NCBI GenBank assembly: GCA_050942695.1
Contig: JBMNNU010000019.1
Span: 1-20,680, forward strand
Direction of reading: 5' to 3'
DNA: 20,680 nucleotides
Source: JBMNNU01 sp050942695
GTDB taxonomy: Bacteria > Chloroflexota > UBA6077
The notes under the pieces are model-generated. The model was given only the letters and a program-made list of their open reading frames with translations. It made no database searches and had not been told where the DNA came from. Below, piece by piece: positions 6,943 through 14,682 of the stretch (position 1 is its first letter; each line of letters begins with the position of its first letter). The position numbers were made by a program, and so were the translations under genes.

Positions 6943-8724
6943 TCAGGATTCGGCGTTTTCGCCGTGGTGCGCTACCGTAATAGGGATGTGGACCCCCTCC
7001 TTCACCTTCCCACGTGGAGTGTAGTGGGTGTGCAGCAGGTGGTGCGACCTCTCGCTGAGCGGCTCGCCCAGGAACTCCTTGTAGATCTGCTGCACGTCCG
7101 GGTTCTCGTGGGACTTCCGCCACGGCAGGTTTTTGTCCTCCTGGTAGATGGCCTGCATCCGCTTCGTCCGGATATCTCTGTTGGTCGGCACCGGTTGGCC
7201 ACCACCACCGAGGCAGCCGCCAGGGCAGCACATGATCTCTATAAAGTGGTAATCCGCCGTGCCCGCGCGGATCCGATCCATCAGCACCTTAGCGTTGGCG
7301 AGGCTGTGGGCCACCGCCACCTTCACGACGGTCCCGTCCAGATCCACCGAGGCCTGCTTGATCCCCTCGAAGCCGCGAACCGACTCGAAGTCTAGCTGCT
7401 TTAGCTCCTTCCCCGTTACCACCTCGTAGGCCGTCCGGAGAGCCGCCTCCATCACACCACCGGTGGCACCGAAGATCACCGCCGCACCCGTGCCCGCTCC
7501 CAACGGAGAGTCGAACTTCTCCTCTGGAAGATCGGTGAAGACTATACCGGCCTCCTTGATCATCCGGGCTAGCTCTCGCGTCGTCAGCACGTAGTCCACG
7601 TCTTTGAACCCGCTGTCGTGCATCTCCGGACGCTCGGCCTCGAACTTCTTCGCCGTGCAGGGCATCACCGACACCGATACGATCTTTGCCGGGTCGATGT
7701 CGGACTTCTGAGCGTAGTAGGTCTTAGCCACAGCGCCCAGCATCTGCTGCGGAGACTTGCAGGTGGATAGGTGGGGCAGCAGGTCAGGATAGAAGTGCTC
7801 GATGTACTTTATCCAGCCCGGGCTGCAGGATGTGAGCTGCGGAAGCACACCTCCATGCTTGATCCGGTGGATCAGCTCGTAGCCCTCCTCCATGATAGTC
7901 AGATCAGCCGAGAAGTTGGTATCGAAGACAGCGTCAAACCCGAGGCGCCGGAGCGCGGCTGCCATCTTGCCTGTGACGATGGCCCCATGCTCCATCCCGA
8001 ACTCCTCGCCCAGGGCAACCCGGACGGCTGGCGCGGTCTGGACGACCACGTGCTTGTCGGGATCGGCTATTGCCTTCCAGACATCTTCGATGGCATCCTT
8101 CTCGTATAACGCCCCCACCGGGCACCGGTTGATGCACTGCCCGCACATAGCGCAGTTCACCGCTGCGAGCTCGGCGTCGTAAGCGGGTGCGATCACGGTA
8201 TCGAAACCGCGATTGACTGGCCCTATCGCCCCCACGGCTTGTAAGCTGTTGCAAACGTCGACGCAGCGGCGGCAGAGGATGCACTTGTTGGCATCCCTGA
8301 TCAGCGAGTACGAGCTGCTGTCTACCAGGTACTCCTTTTTCTCCCCCTGGAAGCGCACGGACCTGATGTTGTACTCGTCGGCCAGGGCTCGAAGCTCGCA
8401 GTCCTGGTTTCGGGCGCAGGTAGGGCACTCGAAAGGATGGTTGGAGAGCAGAAGCTCCAGGTTCACCTTCCGAGCTTCCCTTATACGCGGGGTGTTGGTC
8501 TTAACCTCCAGACCGTCAGCGACTGGAAAAGAGCAGGCAGCCTGAAGGGTCCTAGCTCCCTTCACCTCGACCAAGCATACCCTGCACACCGCTCTAACGG
8601 TTAAATCCGGGTGATAGCATAACGTAGGGATTCGGATACCCGCCTGATTGGCCGCTTCGAGGATGGTGCTCCCTGCATCGGCGCGGACCTGGCGGCCGTC
8701 GATATTAACCGTTACTGTTGACAT
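6943..8724 (-). CDS. hydA: Second [FeFe] hydrogenase catalytic subunit, with altered H-cluster motif L1
   Basis: 593-aa paralogue of the operon 1 HydA, without the C-terminal thioredoxin-like domain. Seen: N-terminal [2Fe-2S] (C36, C47, C50, C64); His-Cys3 [4Fe-4S] (H96, C100, C103, C109); two [4Fe-4S] motifs (C148/151/154/158 and C191/194/197/201); H-cluster motifs MPCTAKKFE (from 354) and EIMCCPGGCLGGGGQP (from 496). Motif L1 reads TSCSPGW (298-304): Ser301 (codon AGC) stands where the cubane-ligating Cys normally sits, while the proton-relay Cys300 is kept. A Cys at 322 (LSTCKSPQQ) is also present in the paralogue. It should be the H2-producing or -consuming subunit of the operon 2 complex; a sensory or altered-activity role cannot be excluded. 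An AGGAGGT ribosome site precedes the ATG. It is the last gene of operon 2, 27 nt after the fusion gene. Confidence 0.94.
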   Translation of the reverse strand: MSTVTVNIDGRQVRADAGSTILEAANQAGIRIPTLCYHPDLTVRAVCRVCLVEVKGARTLQAACSFPVADGLEVKTNTPRIREARKVNLELLLSNHPFECPTCARNQDCELRALADEYNIRSVRFQGEKKEYLVDSSSYSLIRDANKCILCRRCVDVCNSLQAVGAIGPVNRGFDTVIAPAYDAELAAVNCAMCGQCINRCPVGALYEKDAIEDVWKAIADPDKHVVVQTAPAVRVALGEEFGMEHGAIVTGKMAAALRRLGFDAVFDTNFSADLTIMEEGYELIHRIKHGGVLPQLTSCSPGWIKYIEHFYPDLLPHLSTCKSPQQMLGAVAKTYYAQKSDIDPAKIVSVSVMPCTAKKFEAERPEMHDSGFKDVDYVLTTRELARMIKEAGIVFTDLPEEKFDSPLGAGTGAAVIFGATGGVMEAALRTAYEVVTGKELKQLDFESVRGFEGIKQASVDLDGTVVKVAVAHSLANAKVLMDRIRAGTADYHFIEIMCCPGGCLGGGGQPVPTNRDIRTKRMQAIYQEDKNLPWRKSHENPDVQQIYKEFLGEPLSERSHHLLHTHYTPRGKVKEGVHIPITVAHHGENAES

Positions 8725-8751
8725 CTCTTACGACCTCCTCTCTCAGCGCAA

Positions 8752-11700
8752 CTATTTGGCTTCCAGGTCACAGCGCAGGCAGCGCCTGGCTTCCAGCATC
8801 GCCATGTCGCGAGTGTATCCGAGAGCCACTTCCATAAAGTTCGATCGTCGCTCCCGAACGCTAAGCTCGGGCATACCGGGCCTGCGGCCCTCCTCTTCGA
8901 TTATTTCATAGGGTGGTTTGATGGGCTCGGACGGTCTTTCCCAAGCCACTCCGTTGGGCATCTCCCAGAGCTTCTCCTCGCCTCGTAGATACCGGTCGAT
9001 CGCCTTTGCAGCCCTGTTACCGGCAGCAATGGCCTCGATGACGGTTGCCGGCCCCGTGACGACGTCGCCGCCGGCGAATATGCCGGGCACGTTCGTTTCC
9101 ATCGAGTGGCGATCCACCTGGATGAATCCCTCCCGAGTTACGTTGAGGCCCAGCCCGTCGATGCCGGAGAGGTTGGTGGCCTGGCCGATAGCCGGTATCA
9201 CCATGTCCACATCGATGACGAAGTCGCTGTCCTTCAACTCTACCGGTCGCCGCCGTCCGCTCCGGTCGAATTCGGAGAGCACCATGCGAGTACAGCGAAC
9301 ACCCCAGGCATGGCCGTCGGTTCGCAGGATCTCCTTGGGCGCTGTGAGGAAGTGGAATTTCACCCCTTCTTCGTTGGCGTCCATTATCTCCTCGTCGTCG
9401 GCCGGCATATCGTCCCTAGTGCGACGGTAGATGACGTGGACCTCGGAGGCGCCCAAACGGGTCGCGATGCGCGCCGCGTCCATAGCCACGTTGCCGCCGC
9501 CGATTATCCCGATCTTCTTCCCGGATACGTCTACCGATTTACCGAGATTGGCATCTCTTAGGAACTTGACGCCATCCAGCACCCGGCCGGTATCCTCACC
9601 GGCGATGCCGAGTTTGGAGCTCTTGTGGGCGCCGAGTGCCAGGAATATCGCATCGAACCCCTTCTTTTTCAGTTCTTCGATGGTGAAGTCCTTCCCAAGG
9701 GCTGCGTTCGTCCTGACCTCGACCCCAAGGGATAGGATGTTGTTCTCGATCTCCTCCTGGAGGATCGCCTTGGGGAGCCGGTACTGAGGTATGCCGACCG
9801 CCAGCATGCCGCCTAGGACCGGCAACGCCTCGAAAATCGTCACCTGGTAGCCCTTCTGAGCTAGTCCGCGCGCCGCGGCGAGTCCCGCCGGCCCTCCGCC
9901 CACGATAGCGACCTTTTTGTCCAGCTTGACCTCTGGCGGCTGGGCTTTGGTGCCTCGCATGTAGTCGCCGACGAAGCGCTTCAACGACCGGACCGCCACC
10001 GGATCGTCCAACTGCCCCCGGCGACATTTGCGCTCGCACAGATGGTCGCACACACGGCCGCAAACAGAAGGTAGGGGATTGACCTCGGTGATGACTTCGT
10101 AAGCATCCTCGAACCTCCCCTCGGCAATCAATCCGACGTACGTAGGAACATCCTGGCCTGCGGGGCAGGCGTTGGAGCAGCGGGAGCGGACCAGCTCCTT
10201 GCATACGCCGGCCGGGCATTTCTTGTCCTCTATGTGTGCGATGAACTCGTCTTTAAAGTATCGGAGCGAGCTCATCGTTGGGCTGGGGGTTAACTGCCCC
10301 AGAGCGCAGAGAGAGGAATCGGCCATCGCTCTGGCCAGGATGTTGATCTGCTCGAGATCCTCCAGGGTGCCCTTACCCTCGGTAATCCTGTTTAAAATCT
10401 CCAGCATCCGTTTGCCGCCGATGCGACAGGGGGTGCACTGGCCGCACGATTCGGCGTGAGCGAAGGTCAGGAAGAACTTGGCGAACTCCACCATGCAGGT
10501 ATCCTCGTCGACTACGATCATGCCGCCTGAGCCCATAGTAGCTCCGGCTTCCGTTAGCGAATCGTAGTCAACCGGGGTGTTTAGCTGCTCCGTGGGGAGG
10601 CAGCCGCCCAATGGCCCGCCCGTTTGCACGGCTTTGAACTTCTTGCCCTCAGGGATCCCGCCGCCGATATCGAAGATGATGTCGCCGAGAGTGATCCCCA
10701 TCGGCACTTCCACTAAGCCGGTGTTGTTCACCTTGCCGGTGAGCGCGAACACCTTAGTGCCCTTGCTCTTCTCGGTTCCTATGCTAGCGAACCACTCGGC
10801 GCCGTGAAGTATGATGGGTGGTACGTTTGCCCAGGTCTCCACGTTGTTAATATTGGTGGGCTTACCCCATAGCCCTGCTGTTGTTGGGAATGGCGGCCTG
10901 GGCCGCGGCTCACCTCGGCGCCCTTCGATGGACGCGATGAGAGCTGTCTCCTCGCCGCAAACGAAAGCGCCTGCTCCTTCCTTGATCTCGATGTTAAATG
11001 AGAAGTCGCTCCCCAGGATATTATCTCCAAGGAGGCCATACTCGTTAGCCTGCTCAATGGCGATTCTCAGCCTCTGAATGGCTAGCGGATACTCAGCTCG
11101 GCAGTAGACATAACCTTCCTGAGCTCCGATAGCCCTCGCTGCGATCGCCATCCCCTCCAGCACCGTGTGAGGATCGCCTTCCAGGATGCTGCGGTCCATG
11201 AACGCGCCTGGGTCTCCTTCGTCGGCGTTGCAAGTGATGTACTTAATGTCTCCGGGTGCCTTCTTACACAGCTCCCACTTGAGCCCTGTGAGAAAGCCAG
11301 CGCCTCCACGGCCTCGCAGGCCTGACCTCTTGAGGGTATCGATGATCTGCTCTGAGGTCATCTCCGTGATCGCTTTGCCCAGGGCTTCGTAGCCGCCTCG
11401 AGCTATATACTCGTCGATCTTTTCCGGGTTGATGAATCCGCAGTTGCGCAGAGCAATGCGCATCTGCCTCCCATAGAAGGGGATATCTTTATAAAAAGGT
11501 AGCGCTCTAGCGCTTTCAGGCTCCCGGTAAAGCAGTCGCTGAACCGGCCGGCCTTTGATCAGTGTTTCTTCGACAATCTGCGAAATGTCTTCAGGCTGAA
11601 CCTGGCAGTAGAATATGCCTTCTGGATAGACCATCATCACCGGCCCCATGGAGCAAAACCCTCGGCAGCCGGTCTGGACGAGCCTAACCTCGTCCTGCAA

Positions 11701-11814
11701 TCCTCGCTTTCTGACTTCGGCGTCCAATACCGTCATAACCGGGACCGACCCCGACGCCGTGCAACCACTACCTGCACAGGTCAATACGTGGGCCCGGTAT
11801 AAGGGTTGAGTCAT
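8752..11814 (-). CDS. HydB/NuoF - GltD/NfnB fusion: NAD(P)H- and ferredoxin-linked hydrogenase flavoprotein
   Basis: 1020-aa protein joining two complete oxidoreductase modules. Residues 1-110: thioredoxin-like [2Fe-2S] (C13, C18, C50, C54). About 120-520: NuoF core with FMN/NADH motif GLRGRGGAGF (165-174) and [4Fe-4S] Cys457/460/463/503. About 535-615: GltD-type N-terminal Fe-S domain (CSNACPAGQDVP, CGRVCDHLCERKC). About 634 onward: FAD-binding Rossmann motif VAIVGGGPAGLAAARG, a second dinucleotide motif IGIIGGGNVAMDAAR followed by VIYRRTRDDMPA as in NADPH-binding GltD/NfnB proteins, and a C-terminal FAD motif GIFAGGDVVTGPATVIEA. The ordinary HydB C-terminal 2x[4Fe-4S] is replaced by the GltD module. 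By family knowledge the first half handles NAD(H) and the second NADP(H). A fused complex coupling H2, NAD(H) and NADP(H) is inference. AAGGAG precedes the ATG. Confidence 0.94.
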   Translation of the reverse strand: MTQPLYRAHVLTCAGSGCTASGSVPVMTVLDAEVRKRGLQDEVRLVQTGCRGFCSMGPVMMVYPEGIFYCQVQPEDISQIVEETLIKGRPVQRLLYREPESARALPFYKDIPFYGRQMRIALRNCGFINPEKIDEYIARGGYEALGKAITEMTSEQIIDTLKRSGLRGRGGAGFLTGLKWELCKKAPGDIKYITCNADEGDPGAFMDRSILEGDPHTVLEGMAIAARAIGAQEGYVYCRAEYPLAIQRLRIAIEQANEYGLLGDNILGSDFSFNIEIKEGAGAFVCGEETALIASIEGRRGEPRPRPPFPTTAGLWGKPTNINNVETWANVPPIILHGAEWFASIGTEKSKGTKVFALTGKVNNTGLVEVPMGITLGDIIFDIGGGIPEGKKFKAVQTGGPLGGCLPTEQLNTPVDYDSLTEAGATMGSGGMIVVDEDTCMVEFAKFFLTFAHAESCGQCTPCRIGGKRMLEILNRITEGKGTLEDLEQINILARAMADSSLCALGQLTPSPTMSSLRYFKDEFIAHIEDKKCPAGVCKELVRSRCSNACPAGQDVPTYVGLIAEGRFEDAYEVITEVNPLPSVCGRVCDHLCERKCRRGQLDDPVAVRSLKRFVGDYMRGTKAQPPEVKLDKKVAIVGGGPAGLAAARGLAQKGYQVTIFEALPVLGGMLAVGIPQYRLPKAILQEEIENNILSLGVEVRTNAALGKDFTIEELKKKGFDAIFLALGAHKSSKLGIAGEDTGRVLDGVKFLRDANLGKSVDVSGKKIGIIGGGNVAMDAARIATRLGASEVHVIYRRTRDDMPADDEEIMDANEEGVKFHFLTAPKEILRTDGHAWGVRCTRMVLSEFDRSGRRRPVELKDSDFVIDVDMVIPAIGQATNLSGIDGLGLNVTREGFIQVDRHSMETNVPGIFAGGDVVTGPATVIEAIAAGNRAAKAIDRYLRGEEKLWEMPNGVAWERPSEPIKPPYEIIEEEGRRPGMPELSVRERRSNFMEVALGYTRDMAMLEARRCLRCDLEAK

Positions 11815-11840
11815 CGCCCCATCTCCTTTTCCATTGTTGT

Positions 11841-11988
11841 CCTGAGTCCTTCATGAACTCTGAGTTCTGCGTTCTATGTTCTGTTTTCTGGGTTCTCAAC
11901 TTGTTTTGAGACCCAGGATCAACTCAGTACAAAAGACGCAGGACCCAGGACGCAGGACTCAGGACCTACCTTTGAGCTACCGCTCAAA
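11841..11988. repeat. Heptad inverted-repeat element in the operon 2 intercistronic gap
   Basis: This 191-nt gap between the ferredoxin and fusion genes contains degenerate 7-nt repeats in opposed arms. The left arm is TGAGTTC, TGCGTTC, TATGTTC, TGTTTTC, TGGGTTC (11861-11895). The right arm is AGACGCA, GGACCCA, GGACGCA, GGACTCA (11934-11961). The outer heptads pair left to right with one G-T each, and a perfect inner stem (TCTCAA 11894-11899 with TTGAGA 11906-11911) closes a 6-nt loop. A further small hairpin lies at 11971-11988. No gene is seen. Confidence 0.6.
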
Positions 11989-12005
11989 CGCGTAGTCCCT
12001 GCTAC

Positions 12006-12380
12006 TCAGATGGTAGCCCCCTTCGCTACCACCCATTGCGACACTACGTTGCCCTTGACCAGATGCTCCTCGATAATAGTTGGAACCATTTCGACCGACA
12101 CCTTCCCATAAGTGATCCTGGGGGCGCCAGCTTGCTGTACATCCACCAGCGGCTCCTGGGCGCATAATCCGATACAGCCAACGGTAACGACGTTAGCCTC
12201 TATATTCCGGGTCTCTAGCTCCTTAAGAATCGCGTGCATAACCTCCCTGGCGCCTGCAGCTATACCGCAGGTGCCCATACCAACACTGATCTTGGTTCCG
12301 GTATCACCCCTGACCTGAATTTCCCTGTGAGCTTGCTCTTTTAGCCGTTTCAAATCATCGAGACTGTTTAGTTTCGGCAT
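12006..12380 (-). CDS. hndB: Thioredoxin-like (2Fe-2S) ferredoxin, HndB-like hydrogenase subunit
   Basis: 124-aa small subunit resembling HndB of NADP-reducing hydrogenases and the C-terminal domain of NuoE/HydA. Seen: GMGTCGIAAGAREV with a single Cys (C38) and VGCIGLCAQEP with C-x3-C (C69, C73), then the conserved VTYGKV-like segment (here ITYGKVSVE). Only three of four expected ligand cysteines are visible; related HndB proteins also read GTCGIAAGA here, as I recall, so cluster ligation may be unusual. Its start overlaps the end of the ATPase gene by 26 nt, so the two are coupled. It may supply in trans the [2Fe-2S] domain that is fused to HydA in operon 1. Confidence 0.88.
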   Translation of the reverse strand: MPKLNSLDDLKRLKEQAHREIQVRGDTGTKISVGMGTCGIAAGAREVMHAILKELETRNIEANVVTVGCIGLCAQEPLVDVQQAGAPRITYGKVSVEMVPTIIEEHLVKGNVVSQWVVAKGATI

Positions 12381-12954
12381 TCAACTCCTCCTTTGCCGGT
12401 GAGGGCGCCATCGTCACGCCCACTTCAGATAGTCCTTCAGAGAGCAAGCGCTCGAGCCACCGGAGAACCGAAGGGTGAGTTAACGGGATTCCCTCTAGCT
12501 CCATCTTGATGGCCGCGCCGTCCAACTCGAAACTACGTCCATTTGCTTTGTGGCGGTAAACGAAATCCACCTCGGGATGCCCTACGAGAGCGGTCAATAA
12601 GGTCGATTGTATGTCACCAAGCGGAGGTCTATCGATGTGGCTGCTGCGAAACCGCGCAATCACCTCCGTCCCCCTACGCGGCTCACTGATGATCTCCACA
12701 GAACCTTCGCATCGTTCCGCCGCTGCTGCCAAGAGAGGCAAGCCGAGACCTACTTTTCGGCAGTCACGGGATGTAAAGAAGGGATCGGTAACCCTTCCAA
12801 CCACATCTTGCGGCATACCACAACCATCATCGGCAACGCGAACGACCAGGCTATCCGCTTGAAGATCATCCACCACTGTGATCTCTACCTTGCGGGCTCC
12901 AGCCCTAGCCGAGTTCTCGATTAGATCGGTTATGTGCTGTGATAGCTCTCGCAT
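12355..12954 (-). CDS. Histidine-kinase-like ATPase (HATPase_c) protein of the hydrogenase operon
   Basis: 199-aa GHKL-type ATP-binding protein with no histidine-phosphoacceptor or sensor domain. Motifs: N-box HITDLIENSARAGA near the N-terminus, G1 DDGCGMP, a DPFFTSR F-box segment and G2 GLGLPLL; the C-terminal 90 residues form an unrecognised extension. The ATG at 12954 is chosen because AGGGG lies 7 nt upstream, whereas the ATG 15 nt earlier has none. Such proteins occur between the nuoE and hndB genes in [FeFe]-hydrogenase clusters of several anaerobes, as I recall. Its role is unproven; ATP-dependent regulation (anti-sigma or kinase-like) is a guess. Confidence 0.88.
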   Translation of the reverse strand: MRELSQHITDLIENSARAGARKVEITVVDDLQADSLVVRVADDGCGMPQDVVGRVTDPFFTSRDCRKVGLGLPLLAAAAERCEGSVEIISEPRRGTEVIARFRSSHIDRPPLGDIQSTLLTALVGHPEVDFVYRHKANGRSFELDGAAIKMELEGIPLTHPSVLRWLERLLSEGLSEVGVTMAPSPAKEELNAETKQSR

Positions 12955-12983
12955 TACTGACCCCTGCATGGGTTAGCAAATTA

Positions 12984-13029
12984 TTGGGGGCACCCCAAAC
13001 CCGACCAGATGCGCGGGAACCATCCGCGC
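12984..13029. other. Two small hairpins in the nuoE-ATPase gap
   Basis: Stems TTGGGG/CCCCAA (12984-12998, 3-nt loop) and GCGCGG/CCGCGC (13011-13029, 7-nt loop) lie in the 81-nt gap between two operon 2 genes. They could be mRNA processing or stability elements; nothing more can be said. Confidence 0.35.
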
Positions 13030-13035
13030 TCCCAA

Positions 13036-13560
13036 CTATCCCTTAAATCCATTAAATCCATTAAACCCATTGATAGGGCGCTCCTTCAGCTCATCGACCA
13101 GCTTTAGCATCCGTTCGGCGTTGCAGCGGCCTTTGACCTGGCCGTTCACAACCGTTACTGGGCCAAGAGCGCAGGCTCCTAGGCAGTAGATCACCTCATA
13201 GGTGAACTGATAATCTTCGGTGGTCTCTCCCGGTCGCACACCCAGCGCCTGCTCCAGCGCCTCCATGTTGCGGCCTGCCCCTCTCACATGACATGCAGTT
13301 CCGTCGCACACCTTGATGATATTCTTGCCTCGCCTTGTCAGGTAAAACTGAGAGTAAAAGGTAGCCACCCCGTACACCTGGCTGAACGGGACCTCCAGGT
13401 ACTCTGCTATCCGCTCCAGCACCTCCCTGGGAAGGTAACCGTAGCTATTCTGGGCATCCTGCAGGATCGGTATCAAAGATCCCCGTTCAGCCTTGCGTTT
13501 AGCTAAGATCTCGTCAACCTGCGACAGGTCTACTGGTGATGCCAGCGTGCCATTTCCCAT
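13036..13560 (-). CDS. hydC: NuoE/HydC-like [2Fe-2S] hydrogenase subunit of operon 2
   Basis: 174-aa NuoE-family electron-transfer subunit, the partner of the NuoF half of the fusion protein. Ligands C85, C90, C126 and C130 (motifs VCDGTACH and YCLGAC) and the N-terminal GYLPREVLERIAEYL and YGVATFYSQF segments are diagnostic. The ATG at 13560 is chosen for its GGAGG 8 nt upstream, rather than the ATG 15 nt earlier. The C-terminus ends in an unusual NGFNGFNGFKG tail encoded by a 9-nt tandem repeat. The gene lies 27 nt after the PHP gene. Confidence 0.94.
   Translation of the reverse strand: MGNGTLASPVDLSQVDEILAKRKAERGSLIPILQDAQNSYGYLPREVLERIAEYLEVPFSQVYGVATFYSQFYLTRRGKNIIKVCDGTACHVRGAGRNMEALEQALGVRPGETTEDYQFTYEVIYCLGACALGPVTVVNGQVKGRCNAERMLKLVDELKERPINGFNGFNGFKG
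13041..13076 (-). repeat. 9-nt tandem repeat encoding the NGF tail of NuoE
   Basis: About four units of a 9-nt motif (AATGGATTT type on the coding strand) make the repeated Asn-Gly-Phe at the C-terminus of the NuoE-like protein. Units differ by single bases, so it is a young or slippage-prone repeat. Confidence 0.7.
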
Positions 13561-13587
13561 AGACTTGTCCTCCATTCCTATTTCCTA

Positions 13588-14337
13588 CTAATCCAATATA
13601 GTGATGATCTGTCTTCCCTGTTCCTGGCGACAGGCAAGGACAATTTCACCGATAAGAGGCGCTTCGAGCAATAAAGTCGTACTGACTCTCCCAATATCCT
13701 CGAGGGTGTGAGCATCCGACGATTGAATCAGGGGCCACCCCGCTAGCCCTGGATAGTGGGTCGCCGCCTGCGATCGACTGATCCGGGGAGAAATCTCCAA
13801 CGCTGGAGCCTTAAGGTTAGCTGGCAGCATACCCAGAACCCCTAATAGCCCGTTGGCCGGTCGGTCTATATGAGATGGAATGGCCAGTCCCCCCTCAATC
13901 TCACATCGATCGACCAGATCCTCCAAGGAGAGATCTGTCGAGGTGATCAGCAACCGTTTGACGACCCTCACCAACTGACCTGAGGCATCCACGACCAGTT
14001 GCGCTCCGAATACCCTTTCCACGTTTTCCCTGTCAGGCAGGGCTCTATACACCGCATCTTGCCAGCGAGACAGCGCGTCCAGGTCGTCGAATAAGGTCAG
14101 GATGTGTACACCCTCTCTGCTCTCTACCTCCATTCCGGGGAGGACCGCTACGCCGCTACCAGCGGCGGCAGCCATCACTGCTGCCGCATTCTCCCCTGAG
14201 TTGTGGTCGGTTACACCGATCAGGTCCAACTTTCTCTGAACTGCACAATCGATGATCAGCTCAGGTACCATCCTGTAGTCCGCACAGGGCGAGAGCACCG
14301 TGTGAAGGTGCAGATCGGCTTCGAAAGGTTTCAACAC
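13588..14337 (-). CDS. PHP-domain metal-dependent phosphoesterase
   Basis: 249-aa protein of the PHP superfamily, which usually hydrolyses phosphoester bonds with divalent metals. Metal-binding motifs are seen as DLHLHT (8-13), TDHNSGE (from 43), GMEVES, SHIDRPANG and SSDAH near the C-terminus. The start is a GTG that directly follows the stop of the upstream DRTGG gene with no gap, and AAGGAT in that gene's end serves as ribosome site. The substrate is unknown; PHP proteins of this kind are found next to [FeFe]-hydrogenase genes in some Firmicutes, which is from memory. Confidence 0.9.
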   Translation of the reverse strand: MLKPFEADLHLHTVLSPCADYRMVPELIIDCAVQRKLDLIGVTDHNSGENAAAVMAAAAGSGVAVLPGMEVESREGVHILTLFDDLDALSRWQDAVYRALPDRENVERVFGAQLVVDASGQLVRVVKRLLITSTDLSLEDLVDRCEIEGGLAIPSHIDRPANGLLGVLGMLPANLKAPALEISPRISRSQAATHYPGLAGWPLIQSSDAHTLEDIGRVSTTLLLEAPLIGEIVLACRQEQGRQIITILD

Positions 14338-14682
14338 TTAGCTATCCTTGATGCCCATAGCCGCCAGCTCTGAAACCACGCTAAACGCCGACCTTCGCGT
14401 CGTCAGGAGCGGAACGTTCTCCTGTTCCGCCTTCTCGACGGTTCCTTGATCGATCTTTGCATCCTCAACCACGACGATGGCCGAAGCCCCCACCAAAGTA
14501 GCCACCGCAACTATATTGGGATGCCCTTGAACCGTAACCCAAATATCTCCAGATCCGGCTTTGGCCATGACGCAACTGAGAAGATCACCAACGTAACCGC
14601 CCCCTACTTCTCGGCCTAGGCCGTTCTCTCCGGCAACTACCTTCATCTTTAAACGTTCGACGACATCTCTAACCGTCATCAT
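14338..14682 (-). CDS. DRTGG-domain protein (second copy)
   Basis: 114-aa protein of the DRTGG fold, a small alpha/beta domain also seen next to CBS domains and in phosphotransacetylase N-termini. Seen: TVRDVVERLKMKVVAGENGLGREVGGGYVGD, GDIWVTVQGH and VASAIVVVED-like segments. AGGAG lies 9 nt before ATG 14682; the longer open frame to 14808 lacks such support and overlaps the CBS gene deeply. It overlaps the CBS-ATPase end by 14 nt and abuts the PHP start. Function is unknown, probably ligand sensing. Confidence 0.82.
   Translation of the reverse strand: MMTVRDVVERLKMKVVAGENGLGREVGGGYVGDLLSCVMAKAGSGDIWVTVQGHPNIVAVATLVGASAIVVVEDAKIDQGTVEKAEQENVPLLTTRRSAFSVVSELAAMGIKDS

Noticed and set aside
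9596..10219. 207-aa minus-strand open frame inside the fusion gene
   Set aside because: Shadow frame, Arg/Gly/Pro-rich, with no ribosome site; the fusion gene frame is uninterrupted here.
8752..11814. Fusion explained as two genes joined by an assembly artefact
   Set aside because: The frame is continuous through the junction (about residues 530-545) with natural linker sequence, and the GltD-type Fe-S domain begins directly where the HydB ferredoxin tail would be.
11841..11966. CRISPR array
   Set aside because: The repeats are 7 nt, degenerate and without spacers; no cas genes are present.
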